Shown here in pieces: positions 54,601 through 63,581 of a stretch of 64,000 bases of DNA. How positions within the stretch are numbered: position 1 is the first letter of the stretch; every line of letters starts with the position of its first letter. The notes under the pieces were generated by a model that was given only the letters and a program-made list of their open reading frames with translations, did not search any database and had not been told where the DNA came from. Origin of the DNA: Nitrospirota bacterium (GTDB lineage: Bacteria > Nitrospirota > Nitrospiria > Nitrospirales > UBA8639). Both the position numbers and the translations under genes were made by a program. The DNA is taken from assembly GCA_027623995.1 (NCBI GenBank), contig JAQBUF010000007.1:1-64000 (forward strand), written 5' to 3'.

Positions 54601-56127
54601 TTAGTCTGCCGCATAGGTCGTAAGAAATCGAGTTTCGCCCGGTTGCAACGTCATGGGGTATTCCACAAGTGCGCCAAAGGATTGTCCATGACGACCAAAG
54701 GCTTGATACGTCACGGTCATCGATCCTGGAGTCACAGAAAATCGAGACACATGGATTTCGTCTGGAAGTGTACGCCAACTGCGCTTATCTGCCTCTTCGG
54801 TGGTAATGAATAAGACCTTCAATAACGTCGACACGATGACCTGGATGGCAAGTCGTGTCTCATCGTCTTTGCCCACAGCACCTGCTCCATACCCAAGACC
54901 TTCTGCCGTTGATATCTTCAGCGCTGCCCGTGCAACCGCACGCACGGTCACGCTTGCCAACCGATCGGATAGATTCTTCTTCGCTGCTGCCGTCACACTA
55001 TTCATCAGCTCCGTTTGATAGGTGTGACGCCCCCCTTCTTGGACCACGGTAATTCGCCCATATCCCACCTGCGATTTTTGAGCCACCACACGGGGAAGAG
55101 AGATTCGCACGATTTCCCCTTGGAGTCCATAGAGAACCGCATCGACACCACCCGCACGTTGGGGCTGATGTCGGCCCAGTTGCTTGGTGTGTAACAACAC
55201 AGCCAAGGCATCCAAGCTCACGGGCACATCAATAAACTGATCTTCAAGACGAGGGGACCGGCCGTGATAGCTGATCACAATGACCTCTGCTTGACCATTC
55301 CTTGGACGGGGTTGCCATGGAACGTCAGGGAACGCTTGTCGATATTCCGCATGCTCATTCACCAAGTTCAAGCGCTCCGTGATCCGCAATAAATCTTGTT
55401 TCACGATGTGAGGGACAGGCACTTCCGACCATGCTTGGGCGCGCTGATACGCTTCAAATGCTTTTCGATAGCCCACAAACGCATTGCTCAAGTCCCCATT
55501 CACTTCATACAACACCCCGGTTAAATATCGCGCGAACGGATCTTCCTGGTAATCTTCTCCATCAACCGTATCGGCCAAGACATTTAGTCGATGATCAATC
55601 CGCCGTGCCTCAACGAGGGCTTCTTCTAGATTTCCGAGCCGTGCATAGTTCAAGGCATTAATCACATTAATCAACACCTGTTCATAGGGATCACCACTAA
55701 AGGGCCGCTTGGTATCGTTTACCAGAAAGGACAGCGCCTCATCCCGAAGGCGACGCGTATACAAATCTTCCACCATCTCATTGGCTTGTTCTAAAAACTT
55801 CGTGCTCTCCTTGTAGCGCCCCGCCAAATGAAGAGTCATTCCTCGATCCATCAGATACAGCAGTTTGCTTTTGGAACCATAGCGTGGTTCAGCAGCAGCA
55901 ATGATCTGATCGGCTTTGGCAGAATCACCCTGATGGAGACTCGTATAGAGTTGATCATAATGGGAAAGTTGACTCGCGCACCCCTCCATCGTGAGGAGAG
56001 AAAAAATAAGGAGGAGAACTCGAGGAGTACAAGGAGAAGAAACAACGAGAAAACGAGACGAGAAAGAATAGGAGAGATAGCCCGCAATAGAACTAAGAGT
56101 CCGCTCGACGTGGTGCAAAGAATTCAC
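54601..56127 (-). CDS. TPR-containing lipoprotein, COG3014-like
   Basis: A 508-residue protein with an N-terminal signal/anchor region and lipobox-like MEGC (Cys near 49). Helical TPR-like repeats (about 55-260; RGMTLHLAGRYKESTKFLEQ, YARLGNLEEALVEARRIDHR, FARYLTGVLYEVNGDLSNAF) are followed by a beta-rich C-terminal part (AEVIVISYHGRSPRLEDQFI, MTVTYQAFGRHGQSFGALVE). The organisation matches COG3014-type lipoproteins found beside LpoB and LPP20 genes in other Gram-negatives. GTG 56127 is the start. It follows the LpoB-like gene by 14 bp. Confidence 0.7.
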   Translation of the reverse strand: MNSLHHVERTLSSIAGYLSYSFSSRFLVVSSPCTPRVLLLIFSLLTMEGCASQLSHYDQLYTSLHQGDSAKADQIIAAAEPRYGSKSKLLYLMDRGMTLHLAGRYKESTKFLEQANEMVEDLYTRRLRDEALSFLVNDTKRPFSGDPYEQVLINVINALNYARLGNLEEALVEARRIDHRLNVLADTVDGEDYQEDPFARYLTGVLYEVNGDLSNAFVGYRKAFEAYQRAQAWSEVPVPHIVKQDLLRITERLNLVNEHAEYRQAFPDVPWQPRPRNGQAEVIVISYHGRSPRLEDQFIDVPVSLDALAVLLHTKQLGRHQPQRAGGVDAVLYGLQGEIVRISLPRVVAQKSQVGYGRITVVQEGGRHTYQTELMNSVTAAAKKNLSDRLASVTVRAVARAALKISTAEGLGYGAGAVGKDDETRLAIQVIVSTLLKVLFITTEEADKRSWRTLPDEIHVSRFSVTPGSMTVTYQAFGRHGQSFGALVEYPMTLQPGETRFLTTYAAD

Positions 56128-56141
56128 TAGACATCAGTCAG

Positions 56142-56756
56142 CTAAAACAAAGTCCGCTTCCGTTCAACGACCTTTTTGATTTTATGCTGGCCATACCAAG
56201 ACTTCGTGTTATCGACAAGACTCACTAACTCCAAATCGACTTGGTAAAAAATGGCTTTCGTCCCATCGGCTTCATCTTGGATGGTGGCAATCCGGCCTTT
56301 CATCATATAATCGGCCCCAATTTCACGACCGGGGGCCTTTTGCGTATTTTCGCGTGAATGGACAGCCTGGTCCGCACGTTCTTCTCGCACTTCTTGGCGT
56401 TCGGACTTATCAGCCACAAACGTCACTTTTTGGCTGTTCGTCATTTCCCGTTCTAAATCGGTGATGAAGGTTTGGGTATTGATATGTTCGTGGCTGAGGT
56501 TTTCCACGGTGCCAATAATGACCACCGGCTGTCGGCTTTGCTGAGTGGTGAAATTTCCCAACCACGGGCGCGACACCATTTCGGTGATCATTTTTTCCGC
56601 CACTTGCTTGGAATCAGTATCATTCCACCGACCGCTCAAATCGGTCGTCACTCCGGTATCCACCCGTGTCACACGTTTTTCTGTAGCACAACCCGTAAGG
56701 AAGACCACCAAACACAGGACGGCCCCAAACCAAGAGACTAGTCGAACCCTATTCAT
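56142..56756 (-). CDS. LpoB-like penicillin-binding-protein activator lipoprotein
   Basis: About 204 residues. Lipobox FLTGC (Cys near 22), then DTGVTTDLSGRWNDTDSKQV, VIIGTVENLSHEHINTQTFI and a C-terminal FYQVDLELVSLVDNTKSWYG, all as in the LpoB/COG3417 family. LpoB reaches from the outer membrane to activate PBP1B during peptidoglycan synthesis. ATG 56756 precedes a clean signal peptide. It is the second gene of the lipoprotein operon, between LPP20 (short) and the TPR lipoprotein. Confidence 0.78.
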   Translation of the reverse strand: MNRVRLVSWFGAVLCLVVFLTGCATEKRVTRVDTGVTTDLSGRWNDTDSKQVAEKMITEMVSRPWLGNFTTQQSRQPVVIIGTVENLSHEHINTQTFITDLEREMTNSQKVTFVADKSERQEVREERADQAVHSRENTQKAPGREIGADYMMKGRIATIQDEADGTKAIFYQVDLELVSLVDNTKSWYGQHKIKKVVERKRTLF

Positions 56757-56798
56757 ATCGTCACCCGTTCCTATCATCATTGTCAGACTTCCAAGTCG

Positions 56799-57377
56799 TT
56801 ATGGCGAAGGCACACTCACCTGACGTTTGGCTTCTTCTTGTTCCAATCGATCAAAAATACGCTCGCCATTTTTCTTCACAAAATTTTTGACTTCTTTATC
56901 AAGTTCCTTGGCCTGATTCAGGGCTTCCTGCATATCTTTGAACGACAGCTTGGCCAGGACGTAATACATATCCTTCTCTTCATCTTTATACCGTTCAATT
57001 TGTCGTACACCGTTTAAGGTGACCGCGGTAAACGTTTTGACCGCTCGTTGGACATCTTGTTCTGCAGAGACCCCAGAAGATTCCGTCGCGGCAGTCGTGG
57101 CCACATAGTCCCGCATCAAATACGCTGTATAGGTTTCAAAACTTTTCGCGACTTCCGCCCGAGCACGATTTTCGGCGATTTCCCAAGCAATAGATTCCAT
57201 GGGAACTTTTTCAACCGTCCCAACGCCGTAAATGGACTTACTGTCATCCTGATTCATCACGCCGGAACCTTCTTTGACCCAATCCGGTGCCCCGCCACAT
57301 CCACTCAGTAACAACACCAATACGAGACAGCCGGTACTCACGACACAGCCCCTCAGCGTTAAATTCCGGATGTTCAT
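56799..57377 (-). CDS. LPP20-family lipoprotein, short form
   Basis: A 192-residue lipoprotein (lipobox LLLSGC, Cys near 27). The LPP20 domain is seen in APDWVKEGSGVMNQDDSKSI, YGVGTVEKVPMESIAWEIAE, RARAEVAKSFETYTAYLM and YYVLAKLSFKDMQEALNQAK. The N-terminal signal peptide is typical. It is the first gene of the operon, 43 bp before the LpoB-like gene start. LPP20 proteins sit in the outer membrane, and their role is unclear; the neighbours point to peptidoglycan or envelope upkeep. Confidence 0.82.
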   Translation of the reverse strand: MNIRNLTLRGCVVSTGCLVLVLLLSGCGGAPDWVKEGSGVMNQDDSKSIYGVGTVEKVPMESIAWEIAENRARAEVAKSFETYTAYLMRDYVATTAATESSGVSAEQDVQRAVKTFTAVTLNGVRQIERYKDEEKDMYYVLAKLSFKDMQEALNQAKELDKEVKNFVKKNGERIFDRLEQEEAKRQVSVPSP

Positions 57378-57589
57378 GGATGCCTCCCCAGATTGGTGAA
57401 AGTCGGTAAAGCAAAGAGGTTATTCATTTGTCCACAGACGAATGTTAGAGAAAACCCTGAAAAAATGCTAACATGGCCCCCCTACCCTGTCAAGAAAACC
57501 AGAAGGAAAAAGCCTCGTCATTACAGGGGATTACGAGGAGACCACCAAGATATACAAAGATCTTCAATACCAATAATGGAGGACAAATC

Positions 57590-57760
57590 GTGGCTGAAGT
57601 AAAAATTGATGATGGAATTATTAAGATTATCGGATTAGATGTCCAAGATCCCAAGGTCGCTAAAATATTAGAAGAATACCCAGAAGCCCGATGGTGCGAA
57701 ATTACCCGACGGGCAATAAAAATTGGACTCGGCTATTTAAAAGGTGGGGCGGACGCATAG
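57590..57760 (+). CDS. Small protein, 56 residues
   Basis: GTG start at 57590 with GGAGG nine bases upstream. Sequence AEVKIDDGIIKIIGLDVQDP, then VAKILEEYPEARWCEITRRA, ending GLGYLKGGADA; compact and probably folded, with one Cys. No family is recognised. It is divergent from the lipoprotein operon. Confidence 0.55.
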   Translation: MAEVKIDDGIIKIIGLDVQDPKVAKILEEYPEARWCEITRRAIKIGLGYLKGGADA

Positions 57761-57976
57761 GGCTTTTTGTTTCCATATCCCGCTTCTGACGTCTGAGGGT
57801 CAGGTGACTGAGATCAAACGGGAATCCGCTCTGTAATGATGAGGAGTAGAGCATCTTCGGTTGGACGTTCTAATCCTATCAACCACCTTCATGGGACTCC
57901 TGACATTAAAGCCTGCCATGAAAAGTGACGACATGACTGAAGAAGTGGCTCTAACCTATTGAATAACCAGAAGGTT

Positions 57977-59563
57977 ATGAGAACACGTCAAACAATGAAT
58001 TCCACGTGCGAAACTCATTCCATGCTGACTCAACGAGACAGAGATTGCATAACCGCTAGAGGAACTTCTGTCGAAACCATTGAGCAACAACTGGCCATTT
58101 TCCAGCGTGGCATTCCCTTCACGACCCTTGCTAAACCTTGCACAATTGATGACGGAATTGAACAAATTGCGGTCTCTGAACTTTCTCACTTCGAAGAAAC
58201 CTTCAAGGAAACCATGGGCGCAGGACGAATCACAAAATTTGTTCCAGCCTCAGGCGCAGCCTCACGCATGTTCAAAACCCTGCTGGCGTGCAGTGACAAT
58301 GCCTCAAACCCGGCAACACCGTCATTGACATCATCAGAAAATGCCAATTTAAAAACTTTTTTAGCTAGACTCTCAGAATTCGCCTTCTATGATGACTTAG
58401 TAAAAGTCCTCGCCAAGCAGGGCCATCGACGACAAGACCTTCACGCCCAAGCCCAATATCAGCCAATCTTGGAAGCGCTTCTCCACCCAGCCGGCCTCAA
58501 TTACGCCAAACGACCCAAAGGACTCTTGGCATTTCATCGATACTCGGATCACATCCGAACCCCGATTGAAGAACATTTGATTGAAGCGTCGGTCTACGCC
58601 AAAGATGGTAACAATCAAGCCCATCTGCACCTCACTATTTCGCCAGAACATCAAGATGCGGTCCAAGAACATATCGAAGCTGCTCGCCAGCGTTTCAAGC
58701 AAGAAGGCATTCATTGGGTGGTCACCTGTTCACTCCAAACCATCTCCAGCGATACCATTGCCGTGGACTTGGAGAACCGCCCCTTTCGCGACAGTGGAGG
58801 AAATCTTCTGTTCCGCCCAGGTGGCCATGGCGCACTCCTTTCGAACGTCAATGAACTGCAAGGCGATATTGTGTTCATTAAAAATATCGATAACGTGGTC
58901 CCGGATCATCTCAAGCCAGAAACCTATGTCTACAAACGCGCATTAGGTGGCTATCTCATTCATGTGCAGAACAGAGTTTTTGGATACCTCAGGCAGCTTG
59001 AATCGGAAACGGCCACAGCTCATCAACTGGATGACATCGTCCAATGGGCGCAATCGACATTGCATTTCCCCACTCCTCCGCAATGGAAAAGTTGGAGCCT
59101 TGCACAGCGCGCAGAAAATCTCCGTCATTTTTTACATCGTCCCATTCGCGTGTGCGGTATGGTCAAAAATACCGGCGACCCTGGTGGGGGACCGTTCTGG
59201 GTCAAACAGGAAGACGGCACCACCTCTCTTCAAATCGTGGAGTCTTCTCAAGTAAACCTGCAATCCCCTGAACAACAACACATTTTTGCCGCCTCCACAC
59301 ACTTTAATCCCGTCGACATGGTATGCGGAGTGCGGGACTATCAAGGAAATCCTTTTGACCTCAAGCAATACGTTGACCCCAATGCCGGGTTTATCTCGCA
59401 GAAGTCCTATGAAGGACGTGAGTTAAAAGCGCTAGAACTCCCCGGGCTGTGGAACGGGGCCATGGCCAAGTGGCACACAATTTTTGTGGAAGTGCCACGG
59501 CCCACATTCAACCCCGTCAAAACCGTCTTCGATTTGCTCGAACCATCACACCAACCGCAATGA
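57977..59563 (+). CDS. DUF4301 family protein
   Basis: About 528 residues. Matches DUF4301: FVPASGAASRMFKTLLA near residue 85, PKGLLAFHRYSDHIRTPIEE, the block NLLFRPGGHGALLSNVNELQ and DIVFIKNIDNVVPDHLK, then CGMVKNTGDPGGGPFWV and QYVDPNAGFISQKSYEGREL. The GSG-containing loop followed by FRPGGHGAL and IKNIDN resembles sugar-nucleotide pyrophosphorylases, so a nucleotidyltransferase fold is likely. The start among several ATG/TTG codons (57959-58022) is uncertain. Acetyl-CoA synthetase lies 130 bp downstream on the same strand. Confidence 0.8.
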   Translation: MRTRQTMNSTCETHSMLTQRDRDCITARGTSVETIEQQLAIFQRGIPFTTLAKPCTIDDGIEQIAVSELSHFEETFKETMGAGRITKFVPASGAASRMFKTLLACSDNASNPATPSLTSSENANLKTFLARLSEFAFYDDLVKVLAKQGHRRQDLHAQAQYQPILEALLHPAGLNYAKRPKGLLAFHRYSDHIRTPIEEHLIEASVYAKDGNNQAHLHLTISPEHQDAVQEHIEAARQRFKQEGIHWVVTCSLQTISSDTIAVDLENRPFRDSGGNLLFRPGGHGALLSNVNELQGDIVFIKNIDNVVPDHLKPETYVYKRALGGYLIHVQNRVFGYLRQLESETATAHQLDDIVQWAQSTLHFPTPPQWKSWSLAQRAENLRHFLHRPIRVCGMVKNTGDPGGGPFWVKQEDGTTSLQIVESSQVNLQSPEQQHIFAASTHFNPVDMVCGVRDYQGNPFDLKQYVDPNAGFISQKSYEGRELKALELPGLWNGAMAKWHTIFVEVPRPTFNPVKTVFDLLEPSHQPQ

Positions 59564-59693
59564 GTCGGCCAATATTTTTTCTTGCAGCAAGATGAGATCC
59601 GTCCCATAATAAAATCAACGCCACTTGAACACCCTGGCTCGGCATTTCTAAATTTTTCAAGACCCTTGTTTTCACATTCAAGAGGATGCACCC

Positions 59694-61577
59694 ATGGCAG
59701 AACAAATTGAAACGCTATTAAAAACCACCACCGTCTACCAGCCCACCGCCAAAACACTTGAGGAAGCCTACATCAAAGATTATGACGTGGCGTATAAAGA
59801 ATCAATTGCCGATCCTGAAAAGTTTTGGGAAGGCGTCGCAAAAGAATTGCACTGGTTCTCTCCCTGGACAAAAGTGTTGGAATGGAAATATCCCTGGGCC
59901 AAGTGGTTTCTGGATGCCAAGTGTAACATCTCGTACAACTGCCTAGATCGACACGTCAACAGTTGGCGAAAAAACAAAGTTGCCGTGATCTGGGTTGGAG
60001 AAAAAGGCGAAGAGCGCATCTTCACCTACGCCGAACTGTATCGGCAGGTGAATAAATGCGCGAACGCTTTAAAGTCACTCGGACTCAAGAAGGGCGATGT
60101 CGTCACAATTTATCTGCCCAAGATTCCTGAGCAAATCGTCGCCATGCTGGCTTGCGCGCGCATAGGCGTGATTCACTCCGTCATCTATTCAGGATTTAGT
60201 GCGCCAGCCCTCGAATCCCGCATCAAAGACGCCGATGCAAAAGTGATCATCACAGCCGACTTTGGATACGATCGAGGCAAAAGTATCGACCTTAAAAAAG
60301 TCGTAGACGAAGCCGTGTCGAAAAGTCCGAGCATTGAAAAGACTATCGTTGTGCGTCGAGAAAAGCCAGGCATCACCCTGAAGGACAATGAAATCGATTG
60401 GGAAGAATTGCTGGACGGACAATCCACCAAGTGTGAAGCCGAACAACTCGATGCCGAAACGCCACTGTACTTCCTGTACACCTCAGGGACAACCGGCAAA
60501 CCAAAAGGTGTTGTGCATGTGCACGGCGGCTACATGGTCGGCACGTACATCACTGCGAAATATGTTTTCGATCTTAAAGATGAAGACGTGTACTTTTGCG
60601 TGGCCGACCCAGGCTGGGTCACCGGGCATAGCTACATCGTCTATGGTCCGCTCCTCAATGGCGCGACTATTCTGACCGCTGAAGGTAAACCGGACTACCC
60701 TAATCCAGGCCGCTGGTGGGATCTCATCTCAAAATATGGCGTGTCGATTTTCTATACCACGCCAACAGCCATTCGATTGCTCATGAAATACGGCGAAGAT
60801 TGGCCTGGGAAATACGACCTCTCATCCTTGCGAATTCTTGGCTCAGTGGGCGAACCCATTAACCCCGAAGCATGGGAGTGGTTCCATAAAGTGACGGGCG
60901 GCGACAAACCGATCATGGACACCTGGTGGCAAACCGAAACTGGATCGATTATGGTAACCCCGCTCCCCTGCGTACCGCTGAAACCCGGATCGGCCACCCG
61001 GCCCTTCCTCGGCATTGAAGCCGACGTCGTGGACAAAGAAGGCAACAGCATCGGCACCGGCGGGGGTTTCGCCGTCATCAAAAAACCGTGGCCATCGATG
61101 ATGCGAACCATTCATAAAGACCCTGATCGTTACCTCAGCTACTGGAATAATATCCCCGGCTGTTACACCGCAGGCGACGTCTGCCACAAAGATGAAGATG
61201 GCTATTTCTGGTTCATGGGCCGCGCAGACGATGTGGTGAAAGTCGCAGGCAATCGAATCGGCACCGCTGAAGTAGAAAGCGCGTTAGTCAGCCACGAGGC
61301 TGTAGTCGAAGCCGCCGTCATCGGCAAACCCCACAAAACGGCAGGAGAAATGATCAAAGCCTTCGTGATTTTGAAACAAGGACATGAAGAAAGTTCCGAC
61401 CTCACCAAAAGCCTTAAAGCACATGTCCAAGCCGAACTCGGAAAAATCGCCGTCCCACGCGAAATCGAAGTCGTCACCTCACTCCCCAAAACCCGATCAG
61501 GCAAAATCATGCGCCGCGTCCTCAAAGCCAAAGAACTCGGCCAAGACCCCGGCGACATTTCCACGCTGGATGAATAG
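59694..61577 (+). CDS. acs: Acetyl-CoA synthetase (AMP-forming)
   Basis: A 627-residue AMP-forming synthetase that activates acetate via acetyl-adenylate. Family motifs: LYFLYTSGTTGKPKGVVHVH near residue 262, GWVTGHSYIVYGPLLNGAT, DTWWQTETGSIMVTP and GRADDVVKVAGNRIGTAEVE; the catalytic, acetylation-regulated Lys is in KTRSGKIMRRVLKAKE near 605. Full length with AGAGGA before the ATG. A strong terminator follows. Confidence 0.96.
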   Translation: MAEQIETLLKTTTVYQPTAKTLEEAYIKDYDVAYKESIADPEKFWEGVAKELHWFSPWTKVLEWKYPWAKWFLDAKCNISYNCLDRHVNSWRKNKVAVIWVGEKGEERIFTYAELYRQVNKCANALKSLGLKKGDVVTIYLPKIPEQIVAMLACARIGVIHSVIYSGFSAPALESRIKDADAKVIITADFGYDRGKSIDLKKVVDEAVSKSPSIEKTIVVRREKPGITLKDNEIDWEELLDGQSTKCEAEQLDAETPLYFLYTSGTTGKPKGVVHVHGGYMVGTYITAKYVFDLKDEDVYFCVADPGWVTGHSYIVYGPLLNGATILTAEGKPDYPNPGRWWDLISKYGVSIFYTTPTAIRLLMKYGEDWPGKYDLSSLRILGSVGEPINPEAWEWFHKVTGGDKPIMDTWWQTETGSIMVTPLPCVPLKPGSATRPFLGIEADVVDKEGNSIGTGGGFAVIKKPWPSMMRTIHKDPDRYLSYWNNIPGCYTAGDVCHKDEDGYFWFMGRADDVVKVAGNRIGTAEVESALVSHEAVVEAAVIGKPHKTAGEMIKAFVILKQGHEESSDLTKSLKAHVQAELGKIAVPREIEVVTSLPKTRSGKIMRRVLKAKELGQDPGDISTLDE

Positions 61578-61597
61578 CCTGTTCTGAAATTTAAAGA

Positions 61598-61636
61598 GCG
61601 AGTGGCACCCCGATATGCCACTCGCCATTTTTTTTA
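61598..61636 (+). terminator. Intrinsic terminator after acs
   Basis: A perfect 10-bp stem GCGAGTGGCA / TGCCACTCGC with an eight-base loop followed by CATTTTTTTT. Confidence 0.9.
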
Positions 61637-61686
61637 ACCTCACCAAAGCGTAGTCCTTGCGAGCCCCCACTCACCGTCTACTCAGC

Positions 61687-62121
61687 TTACCCATCATTCC
61701 TCGGCGCGCGAAAGACCTTTTTCTTTTTTTCTGGACTAGCAGCGGGCTTTCCAAACCGTCGTAAAGCTTTGTAATACATTGATGCTCTCAAATTGGATAC
61801 GCCATCGGCCTTACAAATCTCCTGAAACTCCCGGTCAGCCGCTTCTCGATACGTTTGAGAACTAAGTTCCCCATTTCTCATGAGCTGATAGAGCGCATCG
61901 TGAACTAATGAGGCACGCATGTTTTCCAATGTATCCTTCACGGGCCCAGAAGGGCCATCCCACGAATACCCATTTTTCACCGTTAAATTTCCGTCAGTAT
62001 CTAATTCGATAAACTCTGTCTTGATCGAAGTTTTTGGCTTTATGGAAATACTCACCTTATAGCTCTCAGCCAACTGATACTTATAGTCGCTTCGGTATTT
62101 AATAAAACCTTGGGTCGCCAT
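61687..62121 (-). CDS. DUF1353-family protein
   Basis: A 144-residue protein matching DUF1353, a small family common in phages: TDGNLTVKNGYSWDGPSGPV near 45, MRASLVHDALYQLMRNG, and YREAADREFQEICKADGVSN. AGGAGG precedes the ATG. The C-terminal tail is Lys-rich. The role is unknown; its presence next to SpoIIAA-like, toxin-antitoxin remnants and hsdR suggests an accessory region. Confidence 0.78.
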   Translation of the reverse strand: MATQGFIKYRSDYKYQLAESYKVSISIKPKTSIKTEFIELDTDGNLTVKNGYSWDGPSGPVKDTLENMRASLVHDALYQLMRNGELSSQTYREAADREFQEICKADGVSNLRASMYYKALRRFGKPAASPEKKKKVFRAPRNDG

Positions 62122-62184
62122 AAAAACCTCCTATTCGATATGTGGTTAAGACCAACAATTCTTAACAGATGGCCACTTTAAAAC

Positions 62185-62562
62185 TCATCGGCTAACGCTA
62201 GCACCAACAGCCCAAGTCTTGGCTGCCTCAAAATCCTGATAAGAAAATAATTTTATCTCCGCATTCACAAAATGACTGGCCACGACTTCAGCAAAATGGC
62301 CAACCACCGAATCTGTTGAAAAGGCCACACGAGATATCTTCTGATGATGGTTCTTCACAAATCGAAGATGTGAAGATAACGCAGCAAATGAATCCCACCC
62401 CGGAAAGGACTTAGTATGAATAATCAGGCCATGCAACTGCCCAGTCTTTTCAATGTAAGGATCAATGCTCTTTGCCGCCGACTCAAAGTCTGCCTGCGAT
62501 AATGCCCCATCGGGCTCCAGTATCGCGATGCCATTGTCTTCATCAATTTTTACCGTAAGCAT
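62185..62562 (-). CDS. SpoIIAA-like (STAS/SEC14-type) protein
   Basis: A 125-residue protein with the SpoIIAA-like fold: MLTVKIDEDNGIAILEPDGA, LHGLIIHTKSFPGWDSFAAL, HHQKISRVAFSTDSVVGHFA. Such stand-alone proteins bind small hydrophobic ligands or act as regulators; the function here is unknown. It is on the same strand as the DUF1353 gene, 63 bp upstream of it. Confidence 0.75.
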   Translation of the reverse strand: MLTVKIDEDNGIAILEPDGALSQADFESAAKSIDPYIEKTGQLHGLIIHTKSFPGWDSFAALSSHLRFVKNHHQKISRVAFSTDSVVGHFAEVVASHFVNAEIKLFSYQDFEAAKTWAVGASVSR

Positions 62563-62745
62563 AGGTTCTGAATCCTTTAATGTCTTTGATTAACAGCCTG
62601 CAAATCTGCTGCGGGCGACCCACCGGTCCGGCGGACTGGAAGTGAAGAAACGAAGAACCCGCAAGTGAGCTTCCTGAATAACGATCATCGCCTCATCAAC
62701 GGCGTCGAAGAACTGCTGGGCAGCAGTCGGGGATCGACGGAGATA

Positions 62746-63026
62746 GAGTATTTTAACTTTCAAATAAGACACTTTACATGTTGCCATTTTATCAGAAGGT
62801 AGAATTCCTCAGTTGCATTTCTATTGTAGCTGCACGACTCACCTGCCTTCGCCGTAGCGGCTTCGCGCAGGCAGGTCGTGCCCTCTTCGGACATTGTCAT
62901 GGGTCGGGAAAGCGAAAGAAGAGGCGGCATGAGATGCCGCAGCTACAAATTTCTTGTCTCGTCCAACGCCCAGGGCTCGTGCGCGTATAAAAATGGAGTG
63001 TATGAACGACAAGTTAAATGACGAGA
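62746..63026. mobile_element. Insertion of about 281 bp in the toxin gene, carrying REPIN copy 3
   Basis: Defined by the two separated halves of the toxin gene. GACGGAGA at the left junction (62736-62743) and GACGAGA at the right (63020-63026) could be a worn target duplication. It contains no transposase; only the REPIN-like repeat at 62824-62948 is recognised. Confidence 0.55.
62824..62948. repeat. REPIN-like repeat, copy 3 (expanded left hairpin)
   Basis: Outer arms TTGTAGCTGC and GCAGCTACAA. The left hairpin is enlarged: GCACGAC ... GTCGTGC encloses CACCTGCC / GGCAGG and a small GCCGTAGCGGC hairpin. The right hairpin is perfect: GCGGCAT-GAG-ATGCCGC. Both units have the CCTCTTC tail. Confidence 0.78.
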
Positions 63027-63242
63027 CCATTCAAAGGCAGCAACGATTTCGGCGCTCGCGATCTTGCGAACGCGGAGCCGACTCACCTACTTGAGCTTCT
63101 TCCTGAGGTCCTCCCTAATGTCTGACCAGGCATCACCCGCCTCGGGTGTCGCATCTGCCTCTGCCTCGCGGCGACCCAGCTCGGCGGCTAGATCAGGCGT
63201 CATCGGGGCACCAAGAGCGGGATCAAGGCTATCCTAGAATCT

Positions 63243-63581
63243 GGATCATAACAAAAACATGGGTCTACCCCTTCCGACATCTATTCTGGATACAGGAAAT
63301 TTCTTGCCCTGCCATCTCCTTCCCGTGAGGTTTCTTTCTGGTGTAGCTGCACGATCTTACCTGTCCTGAGTCCTACCGAAGGGTCGTGCCTCTTCCCACG
63401 CATCATGGGCCACTGACGTCTGGAAGAGGCAGCATAAGATGCTGGCAGCTACACAAATGACTTGACGACCAGCGTCGTGGGAAAGGAGAGGAAAAATAAC
63501 CCACGAGGACGGCCATTCAATGATATGCACCTGATCGTATTGTGCTGCCAGAACCATAAATTCCGTATGCTCCCAGAATCT
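63243..63581. mobile_element. Insertion of 339 bp in the antitoxin gene, carrying REPIN copy 4
   Basis: The DNA between the antitoxin halves is flanked by TCCTAGAATCT (63232-63242) and TCCCAGAATCT (63571-63581), a direct repeat with one mismatch that is present once in the reconstructed gene. This is the expected footprint of a transposition-type insertion. It carries the REPIN-like repeat 63341-63454, no transposase, and no clear terminal inverted repeats. Confidence 0.7.
63341..63454. repeat. REPIN-like repeat, copy 4
   Basis: Outer arms GTGTAGCTGC and GCAGCTACAC. The left hairpin is expanded (GCACGA ... TCGTGC with ACCTGTCCTGAGTCCTACCG inside); the right hairpin GCAGCAT-AAG-ATGCTG-GC has a one-base insertion. 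Both have the CCTCTTCC tail. Confidence 0.75.

Larger units (their letters stand above)
62590..63086 (-). pseudogene. ParE/RelE-type toxin interrupted by an insertion
   Basis: The GTG at 63084-63086 directly abuts the antitoxin stop codon and opens SRLRVRKIASAEIVAAFEW, the typical start of a ParE/RelE toxin. After the Trp codon (63027-63029) the frame runs into unrelated DNA. Toxin sequence resumes at 62745 with YLRRSPTAAQQFFDAVDEAM and IVIQEA, so EW and YLRR were once adjacent. The sequence after that is not toxin-like and stops at 62590, about 30 residues short. The gene is therefore split by about 281 bp and damaged at its 3' end. Confidence 0.8.
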
